From assembly GCF_001941825.1 (NCBI RefSeq), contig NZ_CP019038.1, positions 4,588,001 to 4,652,000 on the forward strand: DNA of 64,000 nucleotides, read 5' to 3'. Source of the stretch: Massilia putida. Its GTDB lineage: Bacteria; Pseudomonadota; Gammaproteobacteria; Burkholderiales; Burkholderiaceae_D. The notes below the pieces were generated by a model. The model ran no database searches, had not been told where the DNA came from, and was given only the letters and a program-made list of their open reading frames with translations. Both the position numbers and the translations under genes were made by a program. Position 1 is the first letter of the stretch; each line of letters starts with the position of its first letter. Below are positions 1 through 8,674 of this stretch, one piece after another.

Positions 1-493
1 CCTGCGCGACGGCGGCCTGGGCGACAGTCCGATCTCGAACAAATTCATCGCCGACGCCGTCAAAGGGAAGCTTCCGGCCGTCACGTTCTACAAGCCGCAG
101 GGGAATTTGAACCTGCATGCGGGTTATTCGGATGTCGAATCGGGCGACGCCCACGTGGCCAACGTGATCGAGCACCTCAAGAAATCGCCGCAGTGGAAAG
201 ACATGGTCGTCGTGATCGCTTTCGACGAGAACGGCGGCTGGTGGGACCACGTTGCGCCGCCGCAGGGCGACCGCTGGGGACCCGGCTCGCGCATTCCGGC
301 CATCGTCGTGTCGCCGTATGCGAAGAAGGGCGCGGTCGACCACAATTTCTACGACACGACGTCGATCCTGCGCTTCATTACGCGCCTGCACGGCCTGCCC
401 CTGCTGGAAGGCCTGGCCGCGCGCAACGCGGCGTTCGCGGCGCGCGGCGCGCGCCCGCCGGGCGACTTGACGGGCGCGCTGAGCTTCCGCTGA
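1..493 (+). CDS. Phosphoesterase (phospholipase C / AcpA acid phosphatase family), C-terminal part
   Basis: The reading frame is open from base 2, so the 5' end lies outside the window; about 163 residues are visible. The segment FDENGGWWDHVAPP followed by GPGSRIPAIVVSPYAKKG is the C-terminal core of the phosphoesterase family that contains bacterial phospholipase C and AcpA-type acid phosphatases. The Asp, Glu and His in that stretch belong to its metal/active-site region. The later FYDTTSILRFI segment is also typical. Family members are usually exported and hydrolyse phosphomonoesters or phosphodiesters; the exact substrate cannot be told from this fragment. The protein ends normally at TGA 491-493. 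I see no defect in the visible part. Confidence 0.8.
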   Translation, partial: LRDGGLGDSPISNKFIADAVKGKLPAVTFYKPQGNLNLHAGYSDVESGDAHVANVIEHLKKSPQWKDMVVVIAFDENGGWWDHVAPPQGDRWGPGSRIPAIVVSPYAKKGAVDHNFYDTTSILRFITRLHGLPLLEGLAARNAAFAARGARPPGDLTGALSFR

Positions 494-661
494 CGGTCGC
501 TTATTTTTCGCATATCGACAAAACTTTCCTGTTGGCTAACGCGCGCTGTTCAAGAAAACACAGCGATACACTTTGCTACGGCCGTTGTCATTTGAACACG
601 AGCTTGCGCACGGCTTGTCCCCGCCAGGCGCCAACTTCATAACAGAGTTCAGGAGAGCAAA

Positions 662-1525
662 ATGCAGAAAAATAAAACCTTGAAGGCACTGCTGGCCGTC
701 TCGACGGTGGCCGCCATGTTCAGCGCCGCCGGCGTGCAGGCGCAGAATACGGTCAGCCAGACCCCCAGCCAGACCGGCACCAGCAGCACCCCCGGCAAAC
801 AGAACACCTCCGGCAAGACCACCCGCGAAGGCACCATCGACAACAGCAACAGCACCGGCATGGAAAACCGCGCCAAGCAGGCGGGCGGCACGGGTTCCTC
901 GGGCATGGCCGGCCACAGCGCATCCGGCATGTCGGGTCAGGCCACGGGCAACTCCAGCACGGCAGGCGCGGCCGGCATGACCGGTAAAAGCACGAGCAGC
1001 ACCAGCAGCACGAGCATGGGCGCGAGCGGCGCCGGCCAGTCGGCGGCGGGTGCCCCCACCGGCGCCAAGCTGAACGCCGGCGACGAAAAAATCCTCAAGG
1101 AAATGGCGATAGCCGACATGTCCGAAGTCGAAGGCGGCAAGCTGGCCCAGAGCAAGAGCCAGAACAGCGAGGTGAAGGCCTTCGCCCAGCAGATGATCGA
1201 CGACCACACGTCGAACCTGAACGACGTGAAGGCCCTGGCCCAGGCGCGCGGCGTGACCCTGCCGGCCGAGCCGGACGCCAAGCACAAGGCCATGGCCGCC
1301 AAGCTGGAAAAGATGAGCGGCGACGCCTTCGACAAGGCCTATATGAAGCAGGCCGGCGTGCAGGATCACAAGACCGTCCACGCCAAGCTGATGGCGGCGG
1401 CGAAGAAAGCCAAGGATGCGGAAGTGAAAGCACTGGTCGAAAAAACCGAGCCGGTGGTCGCGCAGCACCTGAAATCCGCCGAACAGATGAAGATGGCGAA
1501 GTCGGGCACGACGTCCGGCAAGTAA
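662..1525 (+). CDS. Exported DUF4142 protein with Ser/Gly/Thr-rich linker
   Basis: A 287-residue protein. Residues 1-28 form a signal peptide (KTLKALLAVSTVAAMFSAAG core, cleavage probably after VQA). Residues about 29-133 are a low-complexity Ser/Thr/Gly/Ala linker. Residues about 134-280 are an all-helical DUF4142 domain, a ferritin-like fold of unknown function, shown by the QMIDDHTSNLNDVKALA and Q-D-H-K-T-V-H segments. AGGAG at 651-655 lies just upstream of the ATG. The domain is common in periplasmic or outer-membrane-associated proteins of Proteobacteria, sometimes linked to stress; no enzymatic role is established. It appears monocistronic and is followed by a strong hairpin. Confidence 0.8.
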   Translation: MQKNKTLKALLAVSTVAAMFSAAGVQAQNTVSQTPSQTGTSSTPGKQNTSGKTTREGTIDNSNSTGMENRAKQAGGTGSSGMAGHSASGMSGQATGNSSTAGAAGMTGKSTSSTSSTSMGASGAGQSAAGAPTGAKLNAGDEKILKEMAIADMSEVEGGKLAQSKSQNSEVKAFAQQMIDDHTSNLNDVKALAQARGVTLPAEPDAKHKAMAAKLEKMSGDAFDKAYMKQAGVQDHKTVHAKLMAAAKKAKDAEVKALVEKTEPVVAQHLKSAEQMKMAKSGTTSGK

Positions 1526-1537
1526 CGGGAGTTGTAG

Positions 1538-1575
1538 GGTGGGGTGATTGATGCCCCCGGCATCAATCACCCACC
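1538..1575. repeat. Strong intergenic hairpin (GTAGGGTGGG family)
   Basis: A perfect 12-bp stem (GTGATTGATGCC / GGCATCAATCAC) with a CCC loop, extended by five more pairs around one bulged base. It sits between the convergent DUF4142 and paiB genes. It starts with the GTAGGGTGGG motif that recurs near 4206, 24033 and 42910. It could act as a bidirectional transcription terminator or mRNA stabiliser. No T-tract follows, so intrinsic termination is uncertain. Confidence 0.7.
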
Positions 1576-1586
1576 ATGCGCTGGCG

Positions 1587-2165
1587 CTACCGCATCGCCG
1601 CCAGCACGCGCGCCCGTTCCTCGGGCGTGCGGTTCTGGCTCATCTTGAATTTGGCTTCCAGCCGTTCGACGACGATCTCGATGCCGACCGTCGCCCGCAC
1701 GAGCTTCTCGATGTACCCGCGCGGCGCATCCTCCACTTTCCAGCCGGCGCGCGCATCCTCGTGGCGCCCCGTCATCCTGGTCATCTGTCCCAGAATCCAC
1801 GCGGGATCGTCGATCGCGCGCAGCCGCCCGTGCGCATGCACGACGGCGTAGTTCCACGTCGGCACGGCGCGTCCTTCCGCCGCCTCCAGGTCGTACAGCA
1901 GCGGCGACACATAGCTCGACGCGCCCTGGAACAGCACGAGCACCGGCGATCCATCCGATTGCCAGACCGGGTTCGCGCGCGCCACGTGGGCGCGCAGCAC
2001 GCCGTGCGGCGCGGCGTCGGCCGGCGGCGCCAGTTCGAACGGAATGTGGTCCGCTTCCAGGCCGCCGTCACCGGCACGCACCAGCGCACCCAGCGGATGC
2101 GCGGCGATCAGCGCCAGCATGTCGGCCTGCGAGTCCGCGGTGAAATGCGTCGGCACGTACATCAT
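1587..2165 (-). CDS. FMN-binding negative transcriptional regulator, PaiB family
   Basis: A 192-residue protein starting MMYVPTHFTADSQ, a characteristic PaiB N-terminus. It has the split-barrel FMN-binding features of the family: HPLGALV, PVWQSDGSPVLVLFQGASSYVSP in two blocks, and VPTWNYAVVHAHG. B. subtilis PaiB was described as a repressor of sporulation and protease genes; related proteins bind flavin or heme. The ATG at 2165 overlaps the TGA of the upstream osmC-like gene by four bases (ATGA), so the two are almost certainly translated together. The pair is divergent from a MocR regulator. The physiological role in this organism is unknown. Confidence 0.85.
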   Translation of the reverse strand: MMYVPTHFTADSQADMLALIAAHPLGALVRAGDGGLEADHIPFELAPPADAAPHGVLRAHVARANPVWQSDGSPVLVLFQGASSYVSPLLYDLEAAEGRAVPTWNYAVVHAHGRLRAIDDPAWILGQMTRMTGRHEDARAGWKVEDAPRGYIEKLVRATVGIEIVVERLEAKFKMSQNRTPEERARVLAAMR

Positions 2166-2626
2166 TCGAACCCTTCCACGACGATCTCTCCCTTGAGCGA
2201 ATTGGCGATGTAGCAGCGCGCATGCGCCTCGTGGTGCAGCTCGGCGAGCGCCGCATGGTCGGGCCGGCGCGCGCCGTCGAACGCGATGGCCGGGTTGAGC
2301 ACGATGCGCGTGATGGCCGGGCGGCCGTCCGCGCCGGCATCGAGCAGGCCGACGGCATGGTCGTCGTAGCGGTCGACGACGTAGCCGCGCGCGGCCGCCA
2401 GCGACAGGAAGAACAGCATGTGGCAGCTGGCCGCGGCCGCGACGAGGGCCTCTTCCGGATCGACGGCGGCCGGGTCGGACAGCGGCACGGGCACCGACAG
2501 CGGCGACGACGACGCCGGCACGTCCAGGCCGCCGTCGAAACGCCAGCGGTGCGCGCGGCTGTAGCGCTGGTCGGTGAAAGCCTGGTCGCCGCGCTGCCAG
2601 GCCAGGGTGGCTTCGAATCGTTTCAT
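2162..2626 (-). CDS. OsmC family peroxiredoxin-like protein
   Basis: A 154-residue OsmC/Ohr-fold protein. The two conserved redox cysteines are visible as Cys68 in AASCHMLFFL and Cys138 in HARCYIANS, the positions used for thiol-dependent reduction of organic hydroperoxides. The C-terminal GEIVVEGF is also typical. The SCHMLFFLSLAA form belongs to the OsmC subgroup rather than Ohr. It is the first gene of an osmC-paiB operon and lies about 75 bp from the divergent MocR gene, which suggests that MocR or PaiB controls it. The substrate is not identifiable from sequence. Confidence 0.85.
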   Translation of the reverse strand: MKRFEATLAWQRGDQAFTDQRYSRAHRWRFDGGLDVPASSSPLSVPVPLSDPAAVDPEEALVAAAASCHMLFFLSLAAARGYVVDRYDDHAVGLLDAGADGRPAITRIVLNPAIAFDGARRPDHAALAELHHEAHARCYIANSLKGEIVVEGFE

Positions 2627-2700
2627 CGTGTCCCCGTGTGCGAAAGAGCTTCCATCTTAGGCCGTCGGGTGGCTTGCTCAAATGACCAATTTTCGCGAAG

Positions 2701-4209
2701 ATGGGCGTACCAATCACGATGACGCCCATGCTCGTCCACGACATCCTCGCCGCCGCCACGCTCGAGCGCGACGCCGCCGCGCCGTTGTTCCGCCAGCTGT
2801 ACGTCCACCTGAAGGAGGCGATCCTGACCGGGCGCATCGGCGCCGGCGTGCGCCTGCCGGCCACGCGTACGCTGTGCCGGTTGCTGGGCGTGTCGCGCCA
2901 GACCGTGCTGGCCGCGTACGAGCAGCTGATGGCCGAGGGCTATCTGGAGGGCACGGTCGGGAAGGGCACGTTCGTCAGCGCGTCGCTGCCGGCCGGCGCG
3001 CGCAATGACGGCGCCGCGCCGGCGCTGGTGCGTCCGCTGTCGGCGCGCGGAGAACTCATCGCGGGCGGCATGGCGCGCGTGTTGCACCACGCGGGGCCGC
3101 TGCGCGCCTTCCGCGCCAGCATGCCGGGCCTGGACCTGTTCCCGTTCGACGTCTGGCGCCGGCTGGAAGCGCGTCACTGGCGCCATTCGACCGCGTCGCT
3201 CGGCTACGCCGACGCGGCCGGCCATGCGCCGCTGCGCGAGCTGCTGTGCGCCTACCTGAAGGCGTCGCGCGGCGTGCAGTGCAGCCCGGACCAGATCGTG
3301 ATCACGTCCGGGTCGCAGCAGGCGCTGTACCTGCTGGCCCAGCTGCTGCTCGCGCCGGGCGAATCGATGTGGATCGAATCGCCCGGCTACCAGGGCGCGG
3401 TGGCGCCGTTCACGGTGGCCGGCGCGCGCGTCTGCCCGGTGCCCGTCGACGTTGAAGGCATGGACGTGGCCTACGCGATGAAGCACTATCCGGACGCGCG
3501 CCTCGCGTTCGCGACGCCGTCGCACCAGCTGCCGCTGGGCGTGACCATGAGCCTGCGGCGCCGGTTCGAACTGCTGCGCTGGGCCGAGGCGAACCGCGCG
3601 TGGATCGTCGAGGACGACTACGACAGCGAGTACCGCCACACGGGGCCGCCGCTGGCATCGCTGCAAAGCCTGGACCGCGCGGGCTGCGTGATCTATGCGG
3701 GCACGCTGTCGAAAGTGCTGTTCCCCGCGCTGCGCCTGGGCTATGTGGTGGCGCCGCCGCCGCTGGCCGCGGCGCTGGCGCGGGCCAAGGCCGTCGTCGA
3801 CCGCCACAGCCCCATCGTGCCGCAGGCGGCGCTGGCAGACTTCATCGCGGGCGGCCATTTCGCGCGCCACATCCGGCGCACGCGCGACGCGTACGGCGAG
3901 CGCCGGCAAGCGCTCATCGATGCGCTCGACGCGCGCCTGGCGGGCCGGCTGCGCCAGGGGCCGTCCGACGCGGGCCTCGATCTGTGCGTGCATTTTATGG
4001 AAACGGAAACGCTGGCCGAGGAGACCGTCGCGCGGCACGCCCGCGACCTCGGCGTCGACGTGCGCACGCTGGGCTATTACACGAATCCAGCGGCCGGCGC
4101 CGATTGCGCCGTCGATCCCGGGCTGCTGCTGGGCTTTTCGGCGTTCACGCCGGACGTGATCCGTGCCGGCGTGGCGGATCTGGAGCGGGCCATCGAACGG
4201 GCCGCGTAG
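2701..4209 (+). CDS. MocR/PdxR-type GntR regulator with aminotransferase domain
   Basis: Up to 502 residues. An N-terminal GntR winged helix (about 25-90; PLFRQLYVHLKEAILTGRI, then LGVSRQTVLAAYEQL) is joined to a fold-type I aminotransferase-like domain. PLP-binding features are VEDDYDSEYR and the Lys338 of TLSKVLFPALRLGY. MocR proteins use bound PLP, or its adduct with an effector, to control transcription, often of vitamin B6, GABA or taurine genes. The start is uncertain: ATGs at 2701, 2719 and 2728 are in frame and none has a clear ribosome site; 2719 or 2728 fits the usual family N-terminus better. It is divergent from osmC-paiB, whose promoter it may control. Confidence 0.85.
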   Translation: MGVPITMTPMLVHDILAAATLERDAAAPLFRQLYVHLKEAILTGRIGAGVRLPATRTLCRLLGVSRQTVLAAYEQLMAEGYLEGTVGKGTFVSASLPAGARNDGAAPALVRPLSARGELIAGGMARVLHHAGPLRAFRASMPGLDLFPFDVWRRLEARHWRHSTASLGYADAAGHAPLRELLCAYLKASRGVQCSPDQIVITSGSQQALYLLAQLLLAPGESMWIESPGYQGAVAPFTVAGARVCPVPVDVEGMDVAYAMKHYPDARLAFATPSHQLPLGVTMSLRRRFELLRWAEANRAWIVEDDYDSEYRHTGPPLASLQSLDRAGCVIYAGTLSKVLFPALRLGYVVAPPPLAAALARAKAVVDRHSPIVPQAALADFIAGGHFARHIRRTRDAYGERRQALIDALDARLAGRLRQGPSDAGLDLCVHFMETETLAEETVARHARDLGVDVRTLGYYTNPAAGADCAVDPGLLLGFSAFTPDVIRAGVADLERAIERAA

Positions 4210-4284
4210 GGTGGGCGCCCTGCGCCCACGCGTAACGCCAACACGCCGCAAACGTCGCGCGTGGGCACCGTGTGCCCACCCTAC
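4206..4284. repeat. Compound inverted repeat (GTAGGGTGGGC family)
   Basis: The outer arms GTAGGGTGGGC (4206-4216) and GCCCACCCTAC (4274-4284) are perfect complements. Each arm carries its own inner GTGGGC...GCCCAC hairpin. The element overlaps the MocR stop codon and ends a few bases before the stop of the convergent cytochrome gene, so it can serve both transcripts as a terminator or 3' stabiliser. Related copies lie near 1538, 24033 and 42910. Confidence 0.7.
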
Positions 4285-4288
4285 CGCG

Positions 4289-4645
4289 CTAATGCGCCAA
4301 TAGATAAGCGCTCATGTCCAGCGCATCGCGCTCGCTCACGCCCAGCACGGGCATCGCTGTGCGCGGGTCGACGGCTTGCGGATTGCGGATCCAGCGCACG
4401 AGGTTGGCCTGGTCGTTCGGCAGCGTGCCGGCGATGATGCGGCGCCTCGCCATGTCGTCGAGCGGGCGGCCGACGTAGACCTTCGATCCGGTCACGCCGG
4501 GGATGATGTGGCATGCGCGGCAGCCGTACTGGGCGAGGGCGATCTTGCCGCGGGCCGGATCGCCCCGGACGCCGCCGGGGGCGCGGTGCTCGTCGCCGCA
4601 GCCGGCCAGCAGGAGCAAGGCGGCGACTAGGATCGGCCGCTTCAT
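4289..4645 (-). CDS. c-type cytochrome lipoprotein
   Basis: A 118-residue protein. A lipoprotein signal ends in LLLLAGC with Cys16 as the lipidation site. One haem c motif is visible (CRACH, Cys42-Cys45-His46), and PRTAMPVLGVSERD supplies a plausible axial Met. It is probably a membrane-tethered periplasmic electron carrier. The ATG overlaps the TGA of the upstream cytochrome gene by four bases. It closely resembles the cytochrome lipoprotein at 5279-5671 (same length class, GxLPND/GIPND segment, MP...MGM/LGV ending), so the two look like paralogues at one locus with the oxidase subunit II gene. Confidence 0.85.
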   Translation of the reverse strand: MKRPILVAALLLLAGCGDEHRAPGGVRGDPARGKIALAQYGCRACHIIPGVTGSKVYVGRPLDDMARRRIIAGTLPNDQANLVRWIRNPQAVDPRTAMPVLGVSERDALDMSAYLLAH

Positions 4646-5190
4646 CGTTTGCCCTCCGCGCCGGGCGCCGTCAACGCACGGTAGTCGGCTGCGCTCAGCA
4701 CCGGCAGCTGCATCACGAAGGCGACCGTCGCCCACATCTCGTCCTCGCTCAGATGGTATTCCCACGCGGGCATGCCGCTCATCTTGATGCCGTGGCGGGC
4801 AATCCAGTACAACTCGCGCGGCTTCCAGTGCCGGCTGGCGTCCACCAGCGGACCGGGCACCGGCTGCATGCTCAGGCCGTGGTTGCCGGGTGCGACGCCC
4901 GGGCCGCCGTGGCATTGGGCGCAGTTGTCGCGGTAGACGGCCGCCCCGCGCAGCACCTGGTCATGGCTGCCCAACGCGGGTACCAGGACACGCTTCGCAT
5001 GATGGCGCACCGAGTAGTGCATCGCCTGTTCGAGCAGGCTGTAGACGGGCTGGAAGTGCTGCGTGGTCGCGCCGACGTCGTACCAGCCGGCGCGCACCAC
5101 GACGAAGGCCCCGAGCGCGCCGACGGCCCCCGCGCCCAGCAGGGTGGCGATGGCGGTCGTCAGGATCAGGCGGGTGCGCGTGGCGGGCAT
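4642..5190 (-). CDS. Membrane-anchored c-type cytochrome
   Basis: 182 residues from the ATG at 5190. This start avoids overlap with the divergent gene at 5279; a longer in-frame extension to 5355 exists but would run antisense to it. Residues about 8-33 form one uncleaved membrane anchor. The haem motif is CAQCH (Cys90-Cys93-His94), and the ISGMPAW-like segment HGIKMSGMPAWEY gives the axial Met region typical of small cytochrome c subunits. It probably passes electrons in the periplasm. It is the first gene of a two-gene unit with the lipoprotein cytochrome at 4289 and divergent from a second cytochrome-oxidase set. Confidence 0.8.
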   Translation of the reverse strand: MPATRTRLILTTAIATLLGAGAVGALGAFVVVRAGWYDVGATTQHFQPVYSLLEQAMHYSVRHHAKRVLVPALGSHDQVLRGAAVYRDNCAQCHGGPGVAPGNHGLSMQPVPGPLVDASRHWKPRELYWIARHGIKMSGMPAWEYHLSEDEMWATVAFVMQLPVLSAADYRALTAPGAEGKR

Positions 5191-5278
5191 GCGAATCGGA
5201 TGAACGAATCGTGTTAAAAAAAATGCATGATGTCCGGTATTATAAAAGCCAACCCAATGTCGTGGATTCAACCGTGCC

Positions 5279-5671
5279 ATGTCCTCGCCAGGTATCCGCA
5301 CCGCTTCCTTCGCGCTCGTATTGACGTGCGCTTTGCTGCTGTCCGGTTGCAGCAAGAGAGAAAGCGACGATTATCGCCAGCCTTACCAAGGCGGCGACGC
5401 GGCGACCGGCAAGAAGCTGGTCACGCAATACCAGTGCGGCGCGTGCCATAAAATCCCGAACGTCGCGGGCGCCGGCGGCCTGGCCGGTCCGGACCTGGAA
5501 AAGTTCGGGCGCCTGAGCTACATCGCGGGCGGCATCCCCAACGACCCGCCGCGCCTCGTGGCCTGGCTGCTCGACCCGCCCGCCCTCAAGCCCGGGACGA
5601 TCATGCCGGCCATGGGCATGACGGAGCAGGAGGCGCGCCATATGGCGGCCTACCTTTACACATTGCGATGA
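5279..5671 (+). CDS. c-type cytochrome lipoprotein
   Basis: A 130-residue protein with a lipoprotein signal (LLLSGC, lipidated Cys24), one haem c site (CGACH, Cys53-Cys56-His57) and a C-terminal IMPAMGMTEQEARHMAAYLY segment carrying the axial Met. It is a predicted inner-membrane-tethered periplasmic electron carrier. Its last codons overlap the ATG of the cytochrome oxidase subunit II gene (5668), indicating an operon and a role in feeding, or having fed, electrons to that oxidase. It is paralogous to 4289-4645. Confidence 0.85.
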   Translation: MSSPGIRTASFALVLTCALLLSGCSKRESDDYRQPYQGGDAATGKKLVTQYQCGACHKIPNVAGAGGLAGPDLEKFGRLSYIAGGIPNDPPRLVAWLLDPPALKPGTIMPAMGMTEQEARHMAAYLYTLR

Positions 5672-6597
5672 ACGGGACGCTGCAATCCGTCCTGCACCCG
5701 GCCGGCCTTGACGCCGCCGTCATCAGCCAGTTCGCATGGGTCCTGTTCGGGGCCGGCACCCTCATCTTCGCCGCCGTGATGGCGCTGCTGGTCCTCGGCC
5801 TGCGCGACAACGCCACGCCGCTGCGGCCCGGCCTGTGGATCGCCGGCGCGGGCGTCGCCTTCCCCGTGCTCGTGCTGTCGGTGCTGCTGGTGTGGAGCAC
5901 GTGGCGCAGCGCCCGACTCGTTCCGCAAAGCCCGAACGCCGCGCTTAGTATCTCCGTCACGGCGCGCATGTGGTGGTGGGAAGTGCGCTACCGCGATCCG
6001 GGCAGCGGGCGCGAGATCGTCACCGCCAACGAGATCCACGTCCCGGTCGGGCAGGCCGTGTACGTGGGGCTGAACGCGTCCGACGTCATCCACAGCCTGT
6101 GGGTGCCCGCGCTGTCCGGCAAGCCCGACATGATCCCCGGCCGCGTCACCGGCCTCACCTTGCGTGCCGAGCGGCCCGGCGTCTACCGGGGCCAGTGCGC
6201 GGAATTCTGCGGCGCCAAGCACGCCCGCATGGCGCTGCACGTCGTCGCGCTGGCGCCTGACGCGTTCCGCGACTGGCTGCAACGCCAGGCGGAGCCGGCC
6301 CGCAAGCCGCAGGGCGCCCTGCTGGAGCGGAGCCGCGCCGCCTTTCTCGAACAGCGCTGCCAGTCCTGCCACACGATCCGCGGCGTGGCGGAGACGGCGA
6401 GACGCGGGCCCGACCTGACGCACGTCGGCAGCCGCATCCGGATCGGCGCCGGGCTGCTGCGCACCCACCAGGGCACGCTGGCCGGCTGGAACGCCGACCC
6501 GCTAGCCGTCAAGCCCGGCGTGTTCATGCCGGCGGCCGCCGGCAGCGACGGCGAATCGCTGCGCGCGCTGGCGGCCTATCTCGAGCATCTGCGATGA
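5668..6597 (+). CDS. coxB: Cytochrome c oxidase subunit II with fused cytochrome c domain (caa3-type)
   Basis: 309 residues. Two N-terminal membrane helices (about 20-45 and 55-80) are followed by the periplasmic cupredoxin domain with a complete CuA site: His142 in VIHSLWVP, then Cys177, Cys181, His185 and Met188 in CAEFCGAKHARM. A C-terminal cytochrome c domain carries CQSCH (Cys231-Cys234-His235) and the axial-Met segment GVFMPAAAG. All ligands are present, so the protein itself looks functional. The expected next gene, subunit I (ctaD), starts by a four-base overlap at 6594 but is reduced to a scrap, leaving this subunit without a partner in the window. Confidence 0.92.
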   Translation: MNGTLQSVLHPAGLDAAVISQFAWVLFGAGTLIFAAVMALLVLGLRDNATPLRPGLWIAGAGVAFPVLVLSVLLVWSTWRSARLVPQSPNAALSISVTARMWWWEVRYRDPGSGREIVTANEIHVPVGQAVYVGLNASDVIHSLWVPALSGKPDMIPGRVTGLTLRAERPGVYRGQCAEFCGAKHARMALHVVALAPDAFRDWLQRQAEPARKPQGALLERSRAAFLEQRCQSCHTIRGVAETARRGPDLTHVGSRIRIGAGLLRTHQGTLAGWNADPLAVKPGVFMPAAAGSDGESLRALAAYLEHLR

Positions 6598-6809
6598 CGG
6601 CGCCAAGCGACGACCTGGCGCGGCTGGCGTTTCTTTGCGTCGGCGAGCAACTCAAACATCGGCCTGCTGTACATCGGCACGGCGCTGCGGTTCGGTATCC
6701 CGCCTACGTGGCGGGCTTGATCTGGAGTGTCGGCTGGCAGGTCACGCACGTCGGCTTATATCTGTGGCCGGCCTGGCTGCCGGTCGCCAAGAGGTTGCTC
6801 GGGCATTGA
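6594..6809 (+). pseudogene. Remnant of cytochrome c oxidase subunit I (ctaD)
   Basis: The ATG overlaps the coxB stop codon, as expected for the next operon gene. The frame begins MTAPSDDLARLA, a plausible subunit I N-terminus. At about 6625 the similarity moves to the +1 frame, which reads WRFFASASNSNIGLLYIGTAL. This resembles the first part of subunit I (the segment before and into helix 1). After about 6690 it is lost. The original frame then gives a short hydrophobic stretch (GLIWSVGWQVTHVGLYLW) ending at 6809 that I cannot place. The catalytic His ligands of subunit I are absent. Read as a small reading frame it would be 71 residues. I favour a decayed, internally deleted ctaD, moderately sure. 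Confidence 0.45.
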
Positions 6810-6813
6810 CAGG

Positions 6814-8502
6814 TCACGCCGCCCTTGGCAACGCCACCCTGAACACGGTCCCTTTGCCCACTTCGCTCTTCACATCGATCGTGCCCTGATGTCCCTGCAC
6901 GATGCCGTACACGATCGACAAACCGAGCCCGGTGCCCTTGCCGACCGGCTTGGTGGTAAAGAATGGTTCGAAAATATGGTCGAGATGATCGGGCGCGATG
7001 CCGCTGCCGTTGTCTTCGATCTCGACCCACACGATCTTGTCGTCGTAGCCGGTGCGTACCACGATGACGCCCTTGCCCTCGATCGCGTGGGCGGCGTTGA
7101 TGAGCAGGTTCAGGAAGACCTGATTGATTTGCGAGGGCAGGCAATACAGCTCGGGGACGCCGGCGTATTCCTTGACGACGTCCGCCTTGTACTTGATTTC
7201 GTTCCAGGCGACGTTCAGGGTGCTGTTCAAGCCCTGTTCGAGATCGGCCATTTCTTTTTCCGTGCCGCCGGGCCGGGAGAAATCCTTCAGGTTCTGCACG
7301 ATGTGCTTCACGCGCTGCAGGCCTTCCCGCGATTCCACGAACAGGGCGTCAAGGTCCTGGCGGATGTCGTCCAGGCCGATGTCCGCCTTCATGAAGGTGA
7401 CCGGTGCGCGCGCCTCGCCTGGCAACAATCCTTCGACGCCTTCGAACGCACCGATGAGCTTCAGGATATCTTTTGCGTCGCGTTCGAGCGCGCCGAAATT
7501 CGAACTGATGAACGCGAGCGGATTATTGATCTCGTGGGCGACGCCGGCGGCCAGCAGGCCGATCGACGCCATCTTTTCGGATTGCAGCAACTGGCCCTGC
7601 ATGTCGCTCAGCTTGCGGATCAGGACCTGCTGCTGCTCTTTCTCGGCCTCCAGCCTGGCATTGGCCACTTCCAGCGCCTGCGTGCGTTCGCGCAGACGTT
7701 CTTCCATGAGCTTGCGCTGGGTGACGTCGTAACCGATGCCGACGATGCCGTTCACCGCGCCGTCGTCGGCGCGCAGCAGCACCTTGGTCGTCACGGTCCA
7801 GCCCAATTCGCCCGTGTCCTGGTCCTCGACCAATTCCTCGTAATCGAACAGCGACTGGCCCGAATCCATGACTTGCTTTTCGTCGGCAAAATATTTCGCC
7901 GCCAGTTCGGTCGGGAAGAAATCGTAGTCGGTCTTGCCGATCAACTGCGGCGGTGTCTCGACGCCGGCCAGGCGGGCCATCCGGTTGTTCCCGAACAGGA
8001 AGCGGCTTTCGCGGTCCTTGGCGTAGATACGGAATGGAATGTTATCGACCAGGGTGCGCAGCAGGGTTTGTTCGAAAGCCAGTTCCGCGGCCGACCTGTC
8101 GTGCCGCTCGCGGTCGTGCCGGATCTGTTCCCGCAGGGCCGCGTTCGTCAACGCGGCCGAGGCCGATGTGGCCAGGATGTCGAGCAGTGCGGCGTCGAAC
8201 GTCTGCGCATGCGCCAGGACGACCACACCGTCGCCGACGGCGAAACAGGCCGTTCCGTCCGCGCAGACGACTTCGCGCGTGCGCCGGACATGCTCGACGA
8301 TGTCTGAAGCCGCCGCGTCCGCTTCATGCGCGTCCGCGAGCCAGTCACCCCGCTCGGCACCGCACAGCGTCACCGCAACGGCCACGGTCTCCCGCTGCAT
8401 TGTCTCCACGCTGGCGGATGTGCAGATGCGACGCAATCCCTGCGCGAGCATGTCGAGCGCGCGCTCTTTGGAATTGCCTTGTGTGAAATTTAGTTTCGAC
8501 AT
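6814..8502 (-). CDS. PAS-domain sensor histidine kinase
   Basis: 562 residues from the ATG at 8502. Order: an N-terminal GAF-like region (about 15-130) with no clear ligand motif; a PAS domain (about 145-265; [24 protein letters not shown], in two blocks); a short coiled coil; a HisKA domain with the phosphoacceptor His in [12 protein letters not shown]; and an HATPase domain with [10 protein letters not shown] (N box), DNGSGI (G1) and GKGTGLGLS (G2). No membrane segment is seen, so it should be cytoplasmic. No response regulator gene is adjacent, so it is an orphan kinase. It is divergent from the GH2 gene and tail-to-tail with the oxidase remnant. Confidence 0.88.
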   Translation of the reverse strand: MSKLNFTQGNSKERALDMLAQGLRRICTSASVETMQRETVAVAVTLCGAERGDWLADAHEADAAASDIVEHVRRTREVVCADGTACFAVGDGVVVLAHAQTFDAALLDILATSASAALTNAALREQIRHDRERHDRSAAELAFEQTLLRTLVDNIPFRIYAKDRESRFLFGNNRMARLAGVETPPQLIGKTDYDFFPTELAAKYFADEKQVMDSGQSLFDYEELVEDQDTGELGWTVTTKVLLRADDGAVNGIVGIGYDVTQRKLMEERLRERTQALEVANARLEAEKEQQQVLIRKLSDMQGQLLQSEKMASIGLLAAGVAHEINNPLAFISSNFGALERDAKDILKLIGAFEGVEGLLPGEARAPVTFMKADIGLDDIRQDLDALFVESREGLQRVKHIVQNLKDFSRPGGTEKEMADLEQGLNSTLNVAWNEIKYKADVVKEYAGVPELYCLPSQINQVFLNLLINAAHAIEGKGVIVVRTGYDDKIVWVEIEDNGSGIAPDHLDHIFEPFFTTKPVGKGTGLGLSIVYGIVQGHQGTIDVKSEVGKGTVFRVALPRAA

Positions 8503-8674
8503 GGTAATTAATTCTTGCAGTTTCTGCCTCAGCGAACAACTGAATTCGACGCCACGCGCGAAATAGCCACACCGTTCGAGGTCACGATTGTAAATATTGC
8601 TCCAGATACGCGACAACGATAACATCGACGCAATAACACCGGTAGCGCTAACTACCCAATTCTCTGGAGACGCC

